Positions 1 to 8,690 of a stretch of 64,000 nt of DNA are shown here, one piece after another. Position 1 is the stretch's first letter, and each line of letters begins with the position of its first letter. The notes under the pieces were generated by a model. That model was not told the DNA's origin. It did no database searches and saw only the letters and a program-made list of their open reading frames with translations. The stretch comes from Flavobacterium sp. LC2016-12 (lineage in GTDB: Bacteria; Bacteroidota; Bacteroidia; Flavobacteriales; Flavobacteriaceae): the NCBI RefSeq assembly GCF_015351595.1, contig NZ_JADKPT010000007.1, positions 1 to 64,000 on the forward strand. Reading direction: 5' to 3'. Both the position numbers and the translations under genes were made by a program.

Positions 1-102
1 GGATTCCAGTTGCGGAGTTACTTGCGGGGATTCCTCGTTCCTCGGAATGACATACTTTGTGATTATTTACCTCTGATAAAGTCCCTACATACAAAATTGA
101 GA
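1..102. other. Intergenic end with small hairpin
   Basis: Short stretch after the stop of the first gene. It contains an ATTCC...GGAAT hairpin around positions 30-48, in the phrase CCTCGGAATGAC. I recall similar phrases as recurrent intergenic sequence in flavobacteria, but no other copy lies in this window. No open frame seen. Confidence 0.3.
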
Positions 103-552
103 CTATTCAACACTCTCAATAGTATAATGTGTTTTATTAATTTCAAATTGAAACCCAACTTTATTCCCCATTAAATGTGAACCTAAGGGAGATTGTGGAG
201 AAAGGGCTATAACATTAATTCCATCAATGGTGATTTTAGGAAGCGCTACACTCAAATACAAATGAATTCCATTGGCTTTTACCAAACTTCCTGAAATAAT
301 ATTTTCTGTTGTTTTTGAGGCATCGATTTTATCTAAAATTGCTTTTTGAGTTATCGCTTCTTTTAGTTTATTGGTCAGTTTTTCCTGTTCGATATGCATC
401 ATAGACAAAGCCGTTTCATGCTTATCACCGGCAGAACCTTTGGCATCGTTTTTAGAATCTTCGGTCAAAGCCGAAATCATGTCTCTAAAAACATCTATTC
501 GGTCCTGAACCATTTGTAAATAATAGGAGTGTATTTTTTGTTTGAAGTTCAT
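103..552 (-). CDS. GreA/GreB-like C-terminal domain protein
   Basis: Predicted transcription-elongation-factor-like protein. A short helical N-terminal half holds the conserved stretch KGSAGDKHETALS (about residues 38-50), which in GreA-type proteins lies near the coiled coil. An FKBP-like C-terminal half holds the motif ALSPQSPLGSHLMGNKVG (about 116-133), matching the SPxSPLGxxLxGKxxGD signature of Gre C-terminal domains. At 149 residues it is close to GreA length. Two starts are possible; I chose the inner ATG (552) because the first ATG (558) abuts a palindromic repeat arm and leaves no leader. The final D of the GreA signature is missing, so anti-backtracking activity is uncertain. A related gene is cut by the other end of the window. 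Confidence 0.75.
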   Translation of the reverse strand: MNFKQKIHSYYLQMVQDRIDVFRDMISALTEDSKNDAKGSAGDKHETALSMMHIEQEKLTNKLKEAITQKAILDKIDASKTTENIISGSLVKANGIHLYLSVALPKITIDGINVIALSPQSPLGSHLMGNKVGFQFEINKTHYTIESVE

Positions 553-558
553 ACGCAT

Positions 559-697
559 TTTGCCACGAAGGCGCTAAGCCGCAAAGATCGTAAAAAAAAG
601 TTAGCCACGAATTCACGAATAAAATATTAATTTAATTCGTGAATTCGTGGCTTTAAAACTTACAATAAACTTTGTGTCTTAGTGCCTTCGTGGCAAA
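559..697. repeat. Nested double palindrome, GCCACGAA type
   Basis: Outer arms 559-578 and 678-697 are inverted copies with one mismatch (TTTGCCACGAAGGCGCTAAG on the left). Inside lies a second perfect inverted repeat with 18-base arms, 603-620 and 635-652 (AGCCACGAATTCACGAAT). The element lies just after the stop of the barrel gene, so it may end transcription, and it abuts the start of the Gre-like gene. Confidence 0.8.
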
Positions 698-702
698 TTT
701 AG

Positions 703-2454
703 TTAAAAATCGAATTTATAATTTCCGCCTACTAAAACCTGGAATCCCTGAACCGGGTAATTCAGCCATCTTTCGTAAGCCTGATTTCCTATATTATTTA
801 GTTTTAAGAAGAAAGTCAAACGCTCGCTGTATTTATATCCTAAATGTGCATTCGCATCAAAATAGCTTTTTAAAGTCACGGGAACACCAAGAGTTGTAAC
901 ATCCAGATTAGTCTGCATGTCTTTACGTTCTCCCACATAAAAAACATTTAAACCAGCGTACCATTGTTTGGTAATATTAACATCAAGATTAGAGCTTAAT
1001 TTCATTGAAGGTAAATTCCATGCCTCTAGACCATCTTGTTTGTAACTGTTGAAAGTCCCGTTGATTCCGAAAGAAACATTTTTAGAAAAATCAGCTTTCA
1101 ATTCCGCATAAAAACGCAATGTTCTAACATCATCATAAACTACTCCAAATGAGTTTCCGAAAGCATAATTCTGATTATCAAAATTCTCTGTATAATCATT
1201 GCTTTTAAACAAAACTTTGTCTTTTTCGTTTAAATAAGAACCTGTCAGATTATAATTAATATTGTTTGCCAATTTTCCTTTCAAACCAGCAAAAACATTA
1301 TACTGATTACTTGTTGGTCTCATGTTTAAAGTTGGAGATAAAAATGGATTTTGAGTCACAAAATCAGCATAAGAATTTTGATTCAAACTACCATTTACTC
1401 CGGTGTAGAAAATCATTAGATCGCCTACTAATTTATAAGAAGCATTTACTTTTGGATAGATATAAAACTTGTTTCCGCTGTTTTCAGAATCTAGCCCATA
1501 ATACAATCCAGCACCTAATTCTAATGTCCAATCATTTTCATGAACTACAAAACTTGGCTCGATTCCAAAATTAGTTAAGCTGTATTTTACAGGTTCTAAA
1601 TTAGTACGCTCATAATTATTCTCGAAAGATCCACTGACGTGATCCACAATAATATTTGTATTGATCGATTGATCCATTACATCCACCTTGAAAGAAGGTT
1701 TCAGATAAAATCTATTTTCTGAAGAAGAGAAACTATCTGAAAAATGTGTAAATCTTGTATCAATTTTATTAAAAATCCCTTCGTTGAACTCTATATTTCC
1801 ACCTAACGAAATTGTGTTATAAGAGTGATTTGGGTTAATTCCTCTAATTAAATCTTCTTGTGTTTCCGGTGGCAAAGTCATTCCAAAATCAGTTGGCAAA
1901 CCATACCAATTGTACACTTGATTTTGATATCCTAAATCTACTGCCCATGACATATCGCGATTATTTACACCATAACCAACATTCAAAGCCGTATCATAAA
2001 ATTCATCGTTCAAATTCACATCTTTGATTCCGCCTTGCGAAGAATGATGACGGAACATTCCTGCCAAATAATCGTTGTTTCCTAGCTCTTGTGTTACAAA
2101 TAATTCAGCATTCAAAGTCCCATAATTTCCAACTCCAAGAGTCGCATAATTACTAAACAATCTTTCTTTTTTTGATTTTTCAACCCCCTCTGCCTTTCCT
2201 TTTGAAGGCGTAAAAGTTGATGCCACCGGAACCGACAAAATACTATATTTAATAGTTTCTTTTGGCTGATTTCCGCTATCGTCAAGCGAAGGAGTTTCTT
2301 TCACTTTAAAAGCATCTGAAATAGTTGGCGAATAAGGTTTTACCACATTCACTGTTTCTGTTCCGATGCTTTCATTTTTCTTTTGAGCAAACGAAAGCTG
2401 AACAACAAACAACAGCAGTAAAATGATGGTTTTATTTTGGCATTTAATTTTCAT
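703..2454 (-). CDS. Outer-membrane beta-barrel protein, TonB-receptor-like
   Basis: 583 residues. A signal peptide (1-23, ending SFA-Q) is followed by a short charged linker, then a long series of alternating hydrophobic/polar strands ending in a C-terminal aromatic residue (NYKFDF), typical of outer-membrane barrels. The end resembles TonB-dependent receptors (NIGNQAYERWLNYP, then the last strand), but I do not see a plug domain, so it may be a barrel-only relative. It lies downstream of the 1004-residue TPR gene and the PhzF-family gene on the same strand; the TPR/barrel pairing suggests a shared envelope role, which is inference. No substrate can be named. Confidence 0.7.
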   Translation of the reverse strand: MKIKCQNKTIILLLLFVVQLSFAQKKNESIGTETVNVVKPYSPTISDAFKVKETPSLDDSGNQPKETIKYSILSVPVASTFTPSKGKAEGVEKSKKERLFSNYATLGVGNYGTLNAELFVTQELGNNDYLAGMFRHHSSQGGIKDVNLNDEFYDTALNVGYGVNNRDMSWAVDLGYQNQVYNWYGLPTDFGMTLPPETQEDLIRGINPNHSYNTISLGGNIEFNEGIFNKIDTRFTHFSDSFSSSENRFYLKPSFKVDVMDQSINTNIIVDHVSGSFENNYERTNLEPVKYSLTNFGIEPSFVVHENDWTLELGAGLYYGLDSENSGNKFYIYPKVNASYKLVGDLMIFYTGVNGSLNQNSYADFVTQNPFLSPTLNMRPTSNQYNVFAGLKGKLANNINYNLTGSYLNEKDKVLFKSNDYTENFDNQNYAFGNSFGVVYDDVRTLRFYAELKADFSKNVSFGINGTFNSYKQDGLEAWNLPSMKLSSNLDVNITKQWYAGLNVFYVGERKDMQTNLDVTTLGVPVTLKSYFDANAHLGYKYSERLTFFLKLNNIGNQAYERWLNYPVQGFQVLVGGNYKFDF

Positions 2455-2465
2455 ACTTTATTTTT

Positions 2466-2617
2466 TTTAGAGAAAATTTTAGAGAAAAGAACAAAGAATA
2501 AAGAAAAAAGACTTCCAATCTTTGCTTTCCAATCTATGTTCTATTTTCTATCCTCTATTTTCAATTTTCTAATATCTTTCTTCTTTACTCTTGGCTCTTG
2601 ACTCTATTTTCTATACT
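2466..2617. repeat. Low-complexity palindromic word region
   Basis: Between the PhzF-family stop and the barrel start. One side is A-rich with repeats such as TTTTAGAGAAAA and AAAGAATAAAGAAAAAAGA; the other is its T/C-rich rough complement (TTTCTTCTTTACTCTTGG, CTCTATTTTCTA). Together they could form a long imperfect hairpin. The build of tandem short words in two opposed arms resembles the other gene-end elements here. Confidence 0.45.
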
Positions 2618-2623
2618 CTTAAA

Positions 2624-3487
2624 CTAGGCTTCCCATTCCCCTTTTGCTACAAACTGCGCTTTTCCACCAATCTGAATATCAAATTGATTATCGGTTAATT
2701 TTCCTTTAAAGTAAATCTGGGAAGGACGACCAATATAATCTCCCTGATAGTTAATCAATTCAAATTCAGGCTTATGATATTTCAATAAAAACGCCTGCAA
2801 ACACGTACTCGCACTTCCTGTTGCTGCGTCTTCAACCAATTGATTATTTTCAACACATAACATTCTGCTAAACAGTTTTGAGCCTTCTAAATAATAGAAA
2901 TACAAACCTCTGTGCGCTGTTTTGCAATTATTTTTCAGCCATTGATCTGTTTTATCTTTATCTAAAACCAAATTTTCCAGTGCTCTTTTGCTACTTAATC
3001 CGACCATTATAAAAGCACTTCCGGTTGTAACTTCCTGAATTGGAAATTGGTTCTCAAAATCATGATTGTTCAGGTTACTAAATACAGTAATATCTTCTTT
3101 CGAAAAAATATCCCAAAATTTTGGCTGCGCCGCTTTTAACCAAATCAGTTCTTCTGTTTTATGAATTGCAATTGGCCCGATTGGCACATTTAACTTTATA
3201 TTCTCAGGCGAATTCTCAAATACTTTATTCATCAAAACCCACGAAGTTCCAATTATAGGATGACCAGCGAACTGCATTTCGTGCTCTGGTGTAAAAATTT
3301 TAATATCGGCCTTATTGTTTTCCAGATCCAGTTTCGTAATAAAAGTGCTTTCCGCAAAATTAATTTCGCGCGCTATCTTTTGCATTTCTTCTGAACTTAA
3401 ATTCCCTGCATCCAAAAAAACTGCCAATTGATTTCCGGCATATTTTTTATCGGTAAAAACATCAACTATATAAAAAGGTAAACTCAT
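2624..3487 (-). CDS. PhzF-family epimerase/isomerase
   Basis: 287 residues, the normal length for the PhzF/DAP-epimerase-like fold. The family N terminus is clear: IVDVFTDKKYAGNQLAVF at residues 7-24, with INFAESTFI carrying the likely catalytic Glu46. FAGHPIIGTSW and the C-terminal glycine-rich DAATGSASTCLQAF are the other signature stretches. I start at the inner ATG (MSLPFYIVDVF), because 18 further upstream residues are not family-like and come from a repeat-derived leader. It sits between an envelope TPR gene and a barrel gene. Family members have varied isomerase activities; nothing here points to phenazine synthesis, so the substrate is unknown. Confidence 0.85.
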   Translation of the reverse strand: MSLPFYIVDVFTDKKYAGNQLAVFLDAGNLSSEEMQKIAREINFAESTFITKLDLENNKADIKIFTPEHEMQFAGHPIIGTSWVLMNKVFENSPENIKLNVPIGPIAIHKTEELIWLKAAQPKFWDIFSKEDITVFSNLNNHDFENQFPIQEVTTGSAFIMVGLSSKRALENLVLDKDKTDQWLKNNCKTAHRGLYFYYLEGSKLFSRMLCVENNQLVEDAATGSASTCLQAFLLKYHKPEFELINYQGDYIGRPSQIYFKGKLTDNQFDIQIGGKAQFVAKGEWEA

Positions 3488-3510
3488 AATCTTGTAAAAT
3501 GTGTTTTGTG

Positions 3511-3552
3511 AGATGTAAAATGTAAAGCGAATACCTTTCACATTTTACATCT
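3511..3552 (-). terminator. Hairpin after the TPR gene
   Basis: Perfect 12-base arms AGATGTAAAATG (3511-3522) and CATTTTACATCT (3541-3552), extended by AAAG/CTTT. It lies 9 bases past the stop of the TPR gene and ahead of the PhzF-family start. No strong T-run, so attenuation or mRNA-end protection is as likely as termination. Confidence 0.5.
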
Positions 3553-3561
3553 AACTTTTAA

Positions 3562-6500
3562 CTATTTAGTAATTGAAGAATTCGTTTTAGATTCTTCTAA
3601 TTTAATTGCACTTAATTCTTTTTTAGCTTCTTCAACTACATCCGGGAAATCTGTGAAATTGTTGATTACGTTGTCCAAGATATATGTTGCCTGATAACTG
3701 TCTTTTAATCCGTAGAAGTTTTTTGCCATCAAAACCAAACTTTTAGCTCCATAATATTTATAACCAAAATAATTTTTAGCTAACTTTTGAACTGAAACAT
3801 TCGAAGCGTCAAATTTTCCTTCCTTCGTTTTAAAGTATGCATCATAATACAATGCTTCTGCCGCTAATTCTCCTTTAGAAGTCGTAGATAATTTTGCATA
3901 AGCGGTTTTAGCTTTATCTTCATCTCCTGTCTGCATTGCCGCGCGTGCTACAATAATTTGAGCATCGGCTTTTACATTCGCATCGGCTTTTGGATTCTGT
4001 AATACTTTGTCCGCTGAAATTACCGAGTTATCATAATCTTTTTTGTCATAATAACATTTCATCAAATTAGCTTGTGCGAAGTTTCTATTCTGAGGAGAAT
4101 CGGATTCATTATCTAAACGAACTAATACCGGAATCGCTTTGTCACAGTCTTTTGCTTTCAGGTAAATCTGAGCTAATTTATTTAAAGATTGCTCAGTAAA
4201 TTCGCTTCTTGGCTGATCAATCACATATTGATAACCGGCAACTGATTTAACTTCTGATCCTTCCGCATAAAGCAATTGTGCCAAGTAAAAGTTAGCTTCT
4301 CCCGCATGTAAACCTGATGGAAATTTATTTACATAACTAGTAAAACCAGTGATTGCTTGTTTGCTGTTATTTTGACTGTACTGTTTGAAAGCGGCATCAT
4401 AAGTATCATTATCAAGTTCAGCATCTGTAACTGAAACAAAATCTAATGTTCGTACCCAAGTTGCGTATTCATCCACTTTTCCTGAATCAACATAAATCAA
4501 TCTTGCTGTAGAAACGGCCTCTAGAGCTTCCGGAGTTTTTGGGAATTCAGCCGCTACTTTTTTGAATTTCACCAAAGCCTGTTCATCACGATCTGAGTTG
4601 TAATAAATCAAACCTTGTTTTAAAATTGATTTTGAAGTGAACGAACCATTTTTATATTCTGAGATCAACTGATCATAGGTTTTGATTGCCTGATCGTTCT
4701 TTTTCTCGGTCACATACGTATTTCCTAATTCATACAAAGCATCATCACGATACTCTGACTTTTTGTACATCTGAAGAAAATTATTCAACTCTTCTACTTT
4801 CTTGTCATTTTTAGACATGAAACCGTATGAAATTGCTTTTTGAAATTGAGCGTAATCGGCATCAACACCTTTTGCTGCAATTGCTTTTGCGTATGCTTCA
4901 TTTGCGGCACTATATTTTGAAGTTACAAATCGGCAATCTCCCAAACGCAAATAGGAATCATTCAAACGTGATTTATCAGCTGGAGCATTATCAATTTGAG
5001 CCAGAAATGAATTCGCCGCCTGATCGTATTCTTTCAATTTAAAATAGGTGTATCCAATATTATAATTGATGTTTTTATATTCTTCTGTCGATTTTGCTGC
5101 CGCCTGACCCGCAAACTGTTTGTAGGTCAACAACGCATTCTGAAAATCCTCTGAAAGATATTCTGTTTCTGCTTTCCAGAAAGTTGCACGTGCTGTAAAC
5201 TCAGGTGTTTTTTGTTCGCTCACGGCACTTTTAAACATTTTTCCGGCTTCTGCATAATTAGATTCGTTATACAATTCCAATCCTCTGTAAAAAAGTACTT
5301 TTTGATAAGCTGCTTTATTCTCTGCAGATCTATTTTTCTCCAATAAAATCAAAGCTTCTTTATAGTTTTTAGACGAAATATAAGAATCAACCAAAAGTTT
5401 TTCTACTTCAGCTTTGCTTGAATTATTTGGATATTTTTTTAAGAAATCAAGTAGAATTCCGGGAACGGTTTGGTACGCATTTCCTATTTCATAACTCAAT
5501 TTAGCATAATTCAAAGCTGCATCTTCCTGAATTTGCGCGTTGAATTCCATTTCAGAAGCGTTTTTAAAAGCATTTAAAGCTTCTTGTTTTTTGCCTGTAT
5601 TCAAATAACTTAAACCTAAATGATAATAAGCATTTTGCGCTACGAAATCTTTTCCTTCAATGATTTTATTGAATTGAGAAATTGCTTTTTCGTATTCTTT
5701 TTGCTCATAATAAGCGTAACCTAACTGATAGAAATCGGTATTATTCCATTTTCCTTTTTTACCTGCATATTGCTCTAAAAACGGAATCGCCTTGCCGTAT
5801 TGTTTTAGATTGAAATAACTTTCTCCAATAATTTTATTCAGTTCTGACTTTTCTATTTCATTTGATTTTGCCATTGCTTTCTGGCCTAAATCAATTGCTT
5901 TTTGGAAATTTCCAAGCTTGAAATTCATATCAGCCTGATAGTACGATAGCTTTTCTTTGTATTTTTCTTCGCCTGAAACTTCATCAAAATATTTAGTTGC
6001 TTCTTTATAATCATCACCTTCATAAGCCATAAACCCTAAGTAATATTTCGCCTGAGAACCAAATTCAGGAGAATTTACTACTTTGTTAAAATAAGTTGTG
6101 GCTTCTTTTTTCTTTTTGGCATTGAAGTAACTGTATCCTTTCTGAAAATTAAACTTATCCGAATCGGCTTTGCTCATATAACTTTCATCCACTTTATCAA
6201 ACCAAAGCAAGGCTTTTGGATAATTTCCCTGTTCAAAGAAAAATTGTGCCACTTCAATATAAGCCTGATTTTGTTTCGTACTTGTTGGATAATCACTCAC
6301 AAATTTTTCCATCAACCCATCAGCATTTGGCTGATTGGTTCTAATGGCGCAATTGGCGATGTAATAAGCACAATCAGATTTTACTTCCTCTGTTTGCGCA
6401 TTATCTTTTATATATTCAAAAATATGTTGTGCTGAGGCATATTGTTTATCATTGTATAAAGCTACTGCTTTATCAAAATCCTTTAAATCGTAGGTATATA

Positions 6501-6576
6501 TTGCTGATTTTTGTGCCGAAACTGTGGTCGAAAGAAGGATTATTGAGAGTATAAAGAACCAGAAAAGTTTACGCAT
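3562..6576 (-). CDS. Large periplasmic TPR-repeat protein
   Basis: 1004 residues: signal peptide (1-22, ending VSAQ), then almost end-to-end tetratricopeptide repeats. Units such as YYLGFMAYEGDDYKEATKYF, YQLGYAYYEQKEYEKAISQF and YNIGYTYFKLKEYDQAANSF show the W/Y-x2-LGxxYxxxxxYxxAxxxF pattern every 33-37 residues. Such proteins act as periplasmic or outer-membrane-attached scaffolds. No catalytic motif is visible. It is the first gene of a minus-strand run (TPR, PhzF-like, barrel, Gre-like) and has its own -7 element and a promoter palindrome. The partner is inferred to be the downstream barrel. Confidence 0.85.
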   Translation of the reverse strand: MRKLFWFFILSIILLSTTVSAQKSAIYTYDLKDFDKAVALYNDKQYASAQHIFEYIKDNAQTEEVKSDCAYYIANCAIRTNQPNADGLMEKFVSDYPTSTKQNQAYIEVAQFFFEQGNYPKALLWFDKVDESYMSKADSDKFNFQKGYSYFNAKKKKEATTYFNKVVNSPEFGSQAKYYLGFMAYEGDDYKEATKYFDEVSGEEKYKEKLSYYQADMNFKLGNFQKAIDLGQKAMAKSNEIEKSELNKIIGESYFNLKQYGKAIPFLEQYAGKKGKWNNTDFYQLGYAYYEQKEYEKAISQFNKIIEGKDFVAQNAYYHLGLSYLNTGKKQEALNAFKNASEMEFNAQIQEDAALNYAKLSYEIGNAYQTVPGILLDFLKKYPNNSSKAEVEKLLVDSYISSKNYKEALILLEKNRSAENKAAYQKVLFYRGLELYNESNYAEAGKMFKSAVSEQKTPEFTARATFWKAETEYLSEDFQNALLTYKQFAGQAAAKSTEEYKNINYNIGYTYFKLKEYDQAANSFLAQIDNAPADKSRLNDSYLRLGDCRFVTSKYSAANEAYAKAIAAKGVDADYAQFQKAISYGFMSKNDKKVEELNNFLQMYKKSEYRDDALYELGNTYVTEKKNDQAIKTYDQLISEYKNGSFTSKSILKQGLIYYNSDRDEQALVKFKKVAAEFPKTPEALEAVSTARLIYVDSGKVDEYATWVRTLDFVSVTDAELDNDTYDAAFKQYSQNNSKQAITGFTSYVNKFPSGLHAGEANFYLAQLLYAEGSEVKSVAGYQYVIDQPRSEFTEQSLNKLAQIYLKAKDCDKAIPVLVRLDNESDSPQNRNFAQANLMKCYYDKKDYDNSVISADKVLQNPKADANVKADAQIIVARAAMQTGDEDKAKTAYAKLSTTSKGELAAEALYYDAYFKTKEGKFDASNVSVQKLAKNYFGYKYYGAKSLVLMAKNFYGLKDSYQATYILDNVINNFTDFPDVVEEAKKELSAIKLEESKTNSSITK

Positions 6577-6595
6577 TGTAATTATGTTTAGTATT

Positions 6596-6603
6596 CAAAT
6601 GTA
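6596..6603 (-). promoter_or_regulatory. -7 element of the TPR gene
   Basis: TACATTTG on the minus strand fits the Bacteroidota TAnnTTTG consensus exactly. Transcription would start about 15 bases before the ATG. A 12-base perfect palindrome CGAAACGTTTCG (6624-6635) falls where the -33 region should be, and could be an operator. Confidence 0.5.
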
Positions 6604-6693
6604 TCATTTTATACCGTCTATAACGAAACGTTTCGCGCATTTATTATGAACAAAAATTTAAACATGCCTTATTTAACAGCTTCTGTAGTGGTG

Positions 6694-6906
6694 TTTTTTC
6701 ACCATATAAGTCATATAAGTAATTATAAGCTAGGGGTTTTTAGCAACGTATACAACTCTGGAGATCATATAAGTTTTTCGAAATAAAAAACTTTAACCAC
6801 AATCCATTAAAAAGCAGTTACATCTCTTATATGATTAATTTTTTTCGCAATAAAATGTTTTTCACAATCAGCTAAAATGACCTTATACGACTTATATGGT
6901 GAAAAA
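6694..6906. repeat. CACCATATAAG element, copy 1
   Basis: A 213-base stretch bounded by near-identical inverted ends: TTTTTCACCATATAAG (6695-6710) and CTTATATGGTGAAAAAT (6891-6907 region). Internal copies of ATCATATAAG / CTTATATGAT lie near 6767 and 6826. It fills most of the 421-base gap between the divergent TPR and ftsE genes. A second copy lies at 42051-42306. No coding capacity seen. Confidence 0.75.
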
Positions 6907-6947
6907 TTTCCATTTCAATATTTTATCAGAAATGATTGAAATTTATT

Positions 6948-6977
6948 TTGAATCCAACCGTTAACTTCTTACTTTTA
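6948..6977 (+). promoter_or_regulatory. Promoter of ftsE
   Basis: TTG at 6948-6950 and TACTTTTA at 6970-6977 (7 of 8 to TAnnTTTG), separated by 19 bases, the usual Bacteroidota spacing. The start codon follows 21 bases later. Confidence 0.5.
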
Positions 6978-6997
6978 CCAATCAAATCAATTTTATT

Positions 6998-7681
6998 ATG
7001 TCACAAACCGTACTATCTCTTAAAGAAGTCACTATATATCAGGAAGGAAGAAAAATTTTATCTCATATTAATTTAGATGTTCAGCATGGCGAATTCATCT
7101 ACATCATTGGAAAAACGGGTTCCGGAAAAAGTAGTTTCTTAAAAACTTTATACGCAGATTTACCTTTATCAGAAGGAGAAGGTCATATAGTTGAATTTGA
7201 TTTGGCGACTTTAAAGGAAAGTGACATCCCTTATTTGAGACGTAAAATCGGGATTGTATTTCAGGATTTCAAATTGCTTCCGGACCGTTCGATAAAAGAC
7301 AATATGTTATTTGTTTTGAAAGCAACGGGATGGACTGAAAAAGAAGCAATGGAACACAAAATTGATGAAGTTCTGGATAAAGTTGGTATGAAAGATTTCG
7401 TTAATAAAATGCCACATCAGCTTTCTGGTGGTGAGCAACAACGTGTAGCAATCGCCCGTGCTTTATTAAACGATCCTGAATTTATCCTTGCCGATGAACC
7501 AACCGGAAACCTTGATCCACAAACGAGTTCTGAAGTTCTTGAAGTATTGAAAAACATCAATGCTCTTGGCAAAACGGTTATCATGGCAACACACGATTAT
7601 GCTTTGCTGATGAAATTCCCATCTAAAACATTGAAGTGCGAAGATGAAAGAATCTTCGAAGTGGTGCAACGCTCTGTGTAA
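6998..7681 (+). CDS. ftsE: Cell-division ABC ATPase FtsE
   Basis: 227 residues, a complete ABC ATPase: Walker A GKTGSGKS (38-45), Q-loop FQDF (88-91), signature LSGGEQQR (142-149), Walker B ILADEP (163-168) and the H-loop in ATHD. Length and the stretch [16 protein letters not shown] are typical of FtsE, which with the membrane protein FtsX links the divisome to peptidoglycan hydrolases. No ftsX is adjacent, which I believe is usual in this group. The stop codon shares one base with the start of the next gene, a glycosyltransferase, implying translational coupling. Confidence 0.9.
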   Translation: MSQTVLSLKEVTIYQEGRKILSHINLDVQHGEFIYIIGKTGSGKSSFLKTLYADLPLSEGEGHIVEFDLATLKESDIPYLRRKIGIVFQDFKLLPDRSIKDNMLFVLKATGWTEKEAMEHKIDEVLDKVGMKDFVNKMPHQLSGGEQQRVAIARALLNDPEFILADEPTGNLDPQTSSEVLEVLKNINALGKTVIMATHDYALLMKFPSKTLKCEDERIFEVVQRSV

Positions 7682-8535
7682 TGTTTTCCATCTTAATTCC
7701 GGTTTATAATTATACTGTTTTATCGCTTGTAAATGAGTTAGTAAAGCAATGTAAGGCTAGTGGAATCACTTTTGAAATTCTTTGTCAGGACGACGCATCA
7801 AATTCACCAAAAAACATTTTAAATCAAGAAGTTAATCTTCTTCAAAATTGTTCATTTTTTATAAATGAAGTTAATTTGGGAAGAGGAAAAAACATCAATT
7901 CCTTAGCTCAAAAAGCAGTTTATGATTGGCTGTTAATTCTGGATTGTGATACTTTTCCGGCTGATGCTACTTTCATCCAAAACTACGTTGACGTAATTTC
8001 AAATTCATCAAAAAAAATCACTTTTGGTGGCATTATTTATGAAGATAAAAAACCTGAAAAAGAACAGCTTTTGCGTTGGATTTATGGGCAAAAAAGAGAA
8101 ACTTCTTCAATTCTAACTTCTAATTTATTAATTAAAAAAGACGTTTTTCTACAATATTCTTTCGACAATTCTATTACAAAATACGGTTATGAAGATTTGA
8201 GTTTTTTCTCTCTTTTGAAGAAAAATAATTTTGAGATTTCCCGAATTGAAAATCCTACTTTTCATTTGAATTTAGAAACGTCAGAAGTGTTTTTGAATAA
8301 AACTAAAATTGCTTTAGAAAATCTTTTTTTTCTTTATAATTCAGATAAAATTTCTAGAGAAGACAGTAAAATTATTAAGGCATTTGAATTCCTAAAAAAG
8401 CTAAAACTAGCAAAATTTTCATCTTTCCTCTTCAAAAAAAATCAAATCAAAATTGAACGGAATTTGCTTTCTCAAAATCCTTCTTTGCTTTTGTTTGATC
8501 TTTATAAATTGGGATATTTCTGTAGATTAAAATAA
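7681..8535 (+). CDS. Family 2 glycosyltransferase
   Basis: 284 residues with a GT-A fold: N terminus SILIPVYNY, QDDAS (36-40), NLGRGKN (65-71) and the metal/nucleotide-binding DCD motif (88-90). The C-terminal half has YGYEDLSFF, like the ED acid-base region of GT2 enzymes, and no membrane segment. It probably moves a sugar from a nucleotide donor to a surface glycan, in the cytoplasm. The start overlaps the ftsE stop by one base, so it is co-translated with ftsE although its role fits the polysaccharide genes that follow on the other strand. Confidence 0.85.
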   Translation: MFSILIPVYNYTVLSLVNELVKQCKASGITFEILCQDDASNSPKNILNQEVNLLQNCSFFINEVNLGRGKNINSLAQKAVYDWLLILDCDTFPADATFIQNYVDVISNSSKKITFGGIIYEDKKPEKEQLLRWIYGQKRETSSILTSNLLIKKDVFLQYSFDNSITKYGYEDLSFFSLLKKNNFEISRIENPTFHLNLETSEVFLNKTKIALENLFFLYNSDKISREDSKIIKAFEFLKKLKLAKFSSFLFKKNQIKIERNLLSQNPSLLLFDLYKLGYFCRLK

Positions 8536-8551
8536 TTATGCAAAAAAAATT

Positions 8552-8684
8552 AACACATAGAAACATAGATTCTATGCGTTGAAAAAGGAGACAAAAAGAA
8601 ACTAGTTTCTAACACATAGCTATGTGTTTTAAAGCAAATGAAATGCCTTTTACAGGAATCAAAAATCTATGATTCTATGTGTTT
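8552..8684. repeat. Nested double palindrome, ACACATAG type
   Basis: Between two convergent genes. Outer arms: AACACATAGAAACATAGATT (8552-8571) against its inverted copy near 8664-8684, with one mismatch. Centre: perfect 18-base palindrome AACACATAGCTATGTGTT (8611-8628). Each outer arm contains the half-word ACATAG twice. Likely a two-way transcription end. Confidence 0.75.
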
Positions 8685-8690
8685 AAAAAC

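Noticed and set aside
2624..3487. Phenazine biosynthesis
   Set aside because: PhzF-family membership alone does not imply phenazines, and no other phz gene is present.
3488..3541. Longer start for the PhzF-family gene
   Set aside because: The added 18 residues are translated from a hairpin repeat region.
4827..5042. Plus-strand frame within the TPR gene
   Set aside because: A shadow of the long, clearly coding minus-strand gene; no family features.
6694..6906. Complete insertion sequence
   Set aside because: It has inverted ends but no room for a transposase and no clear target duplication.
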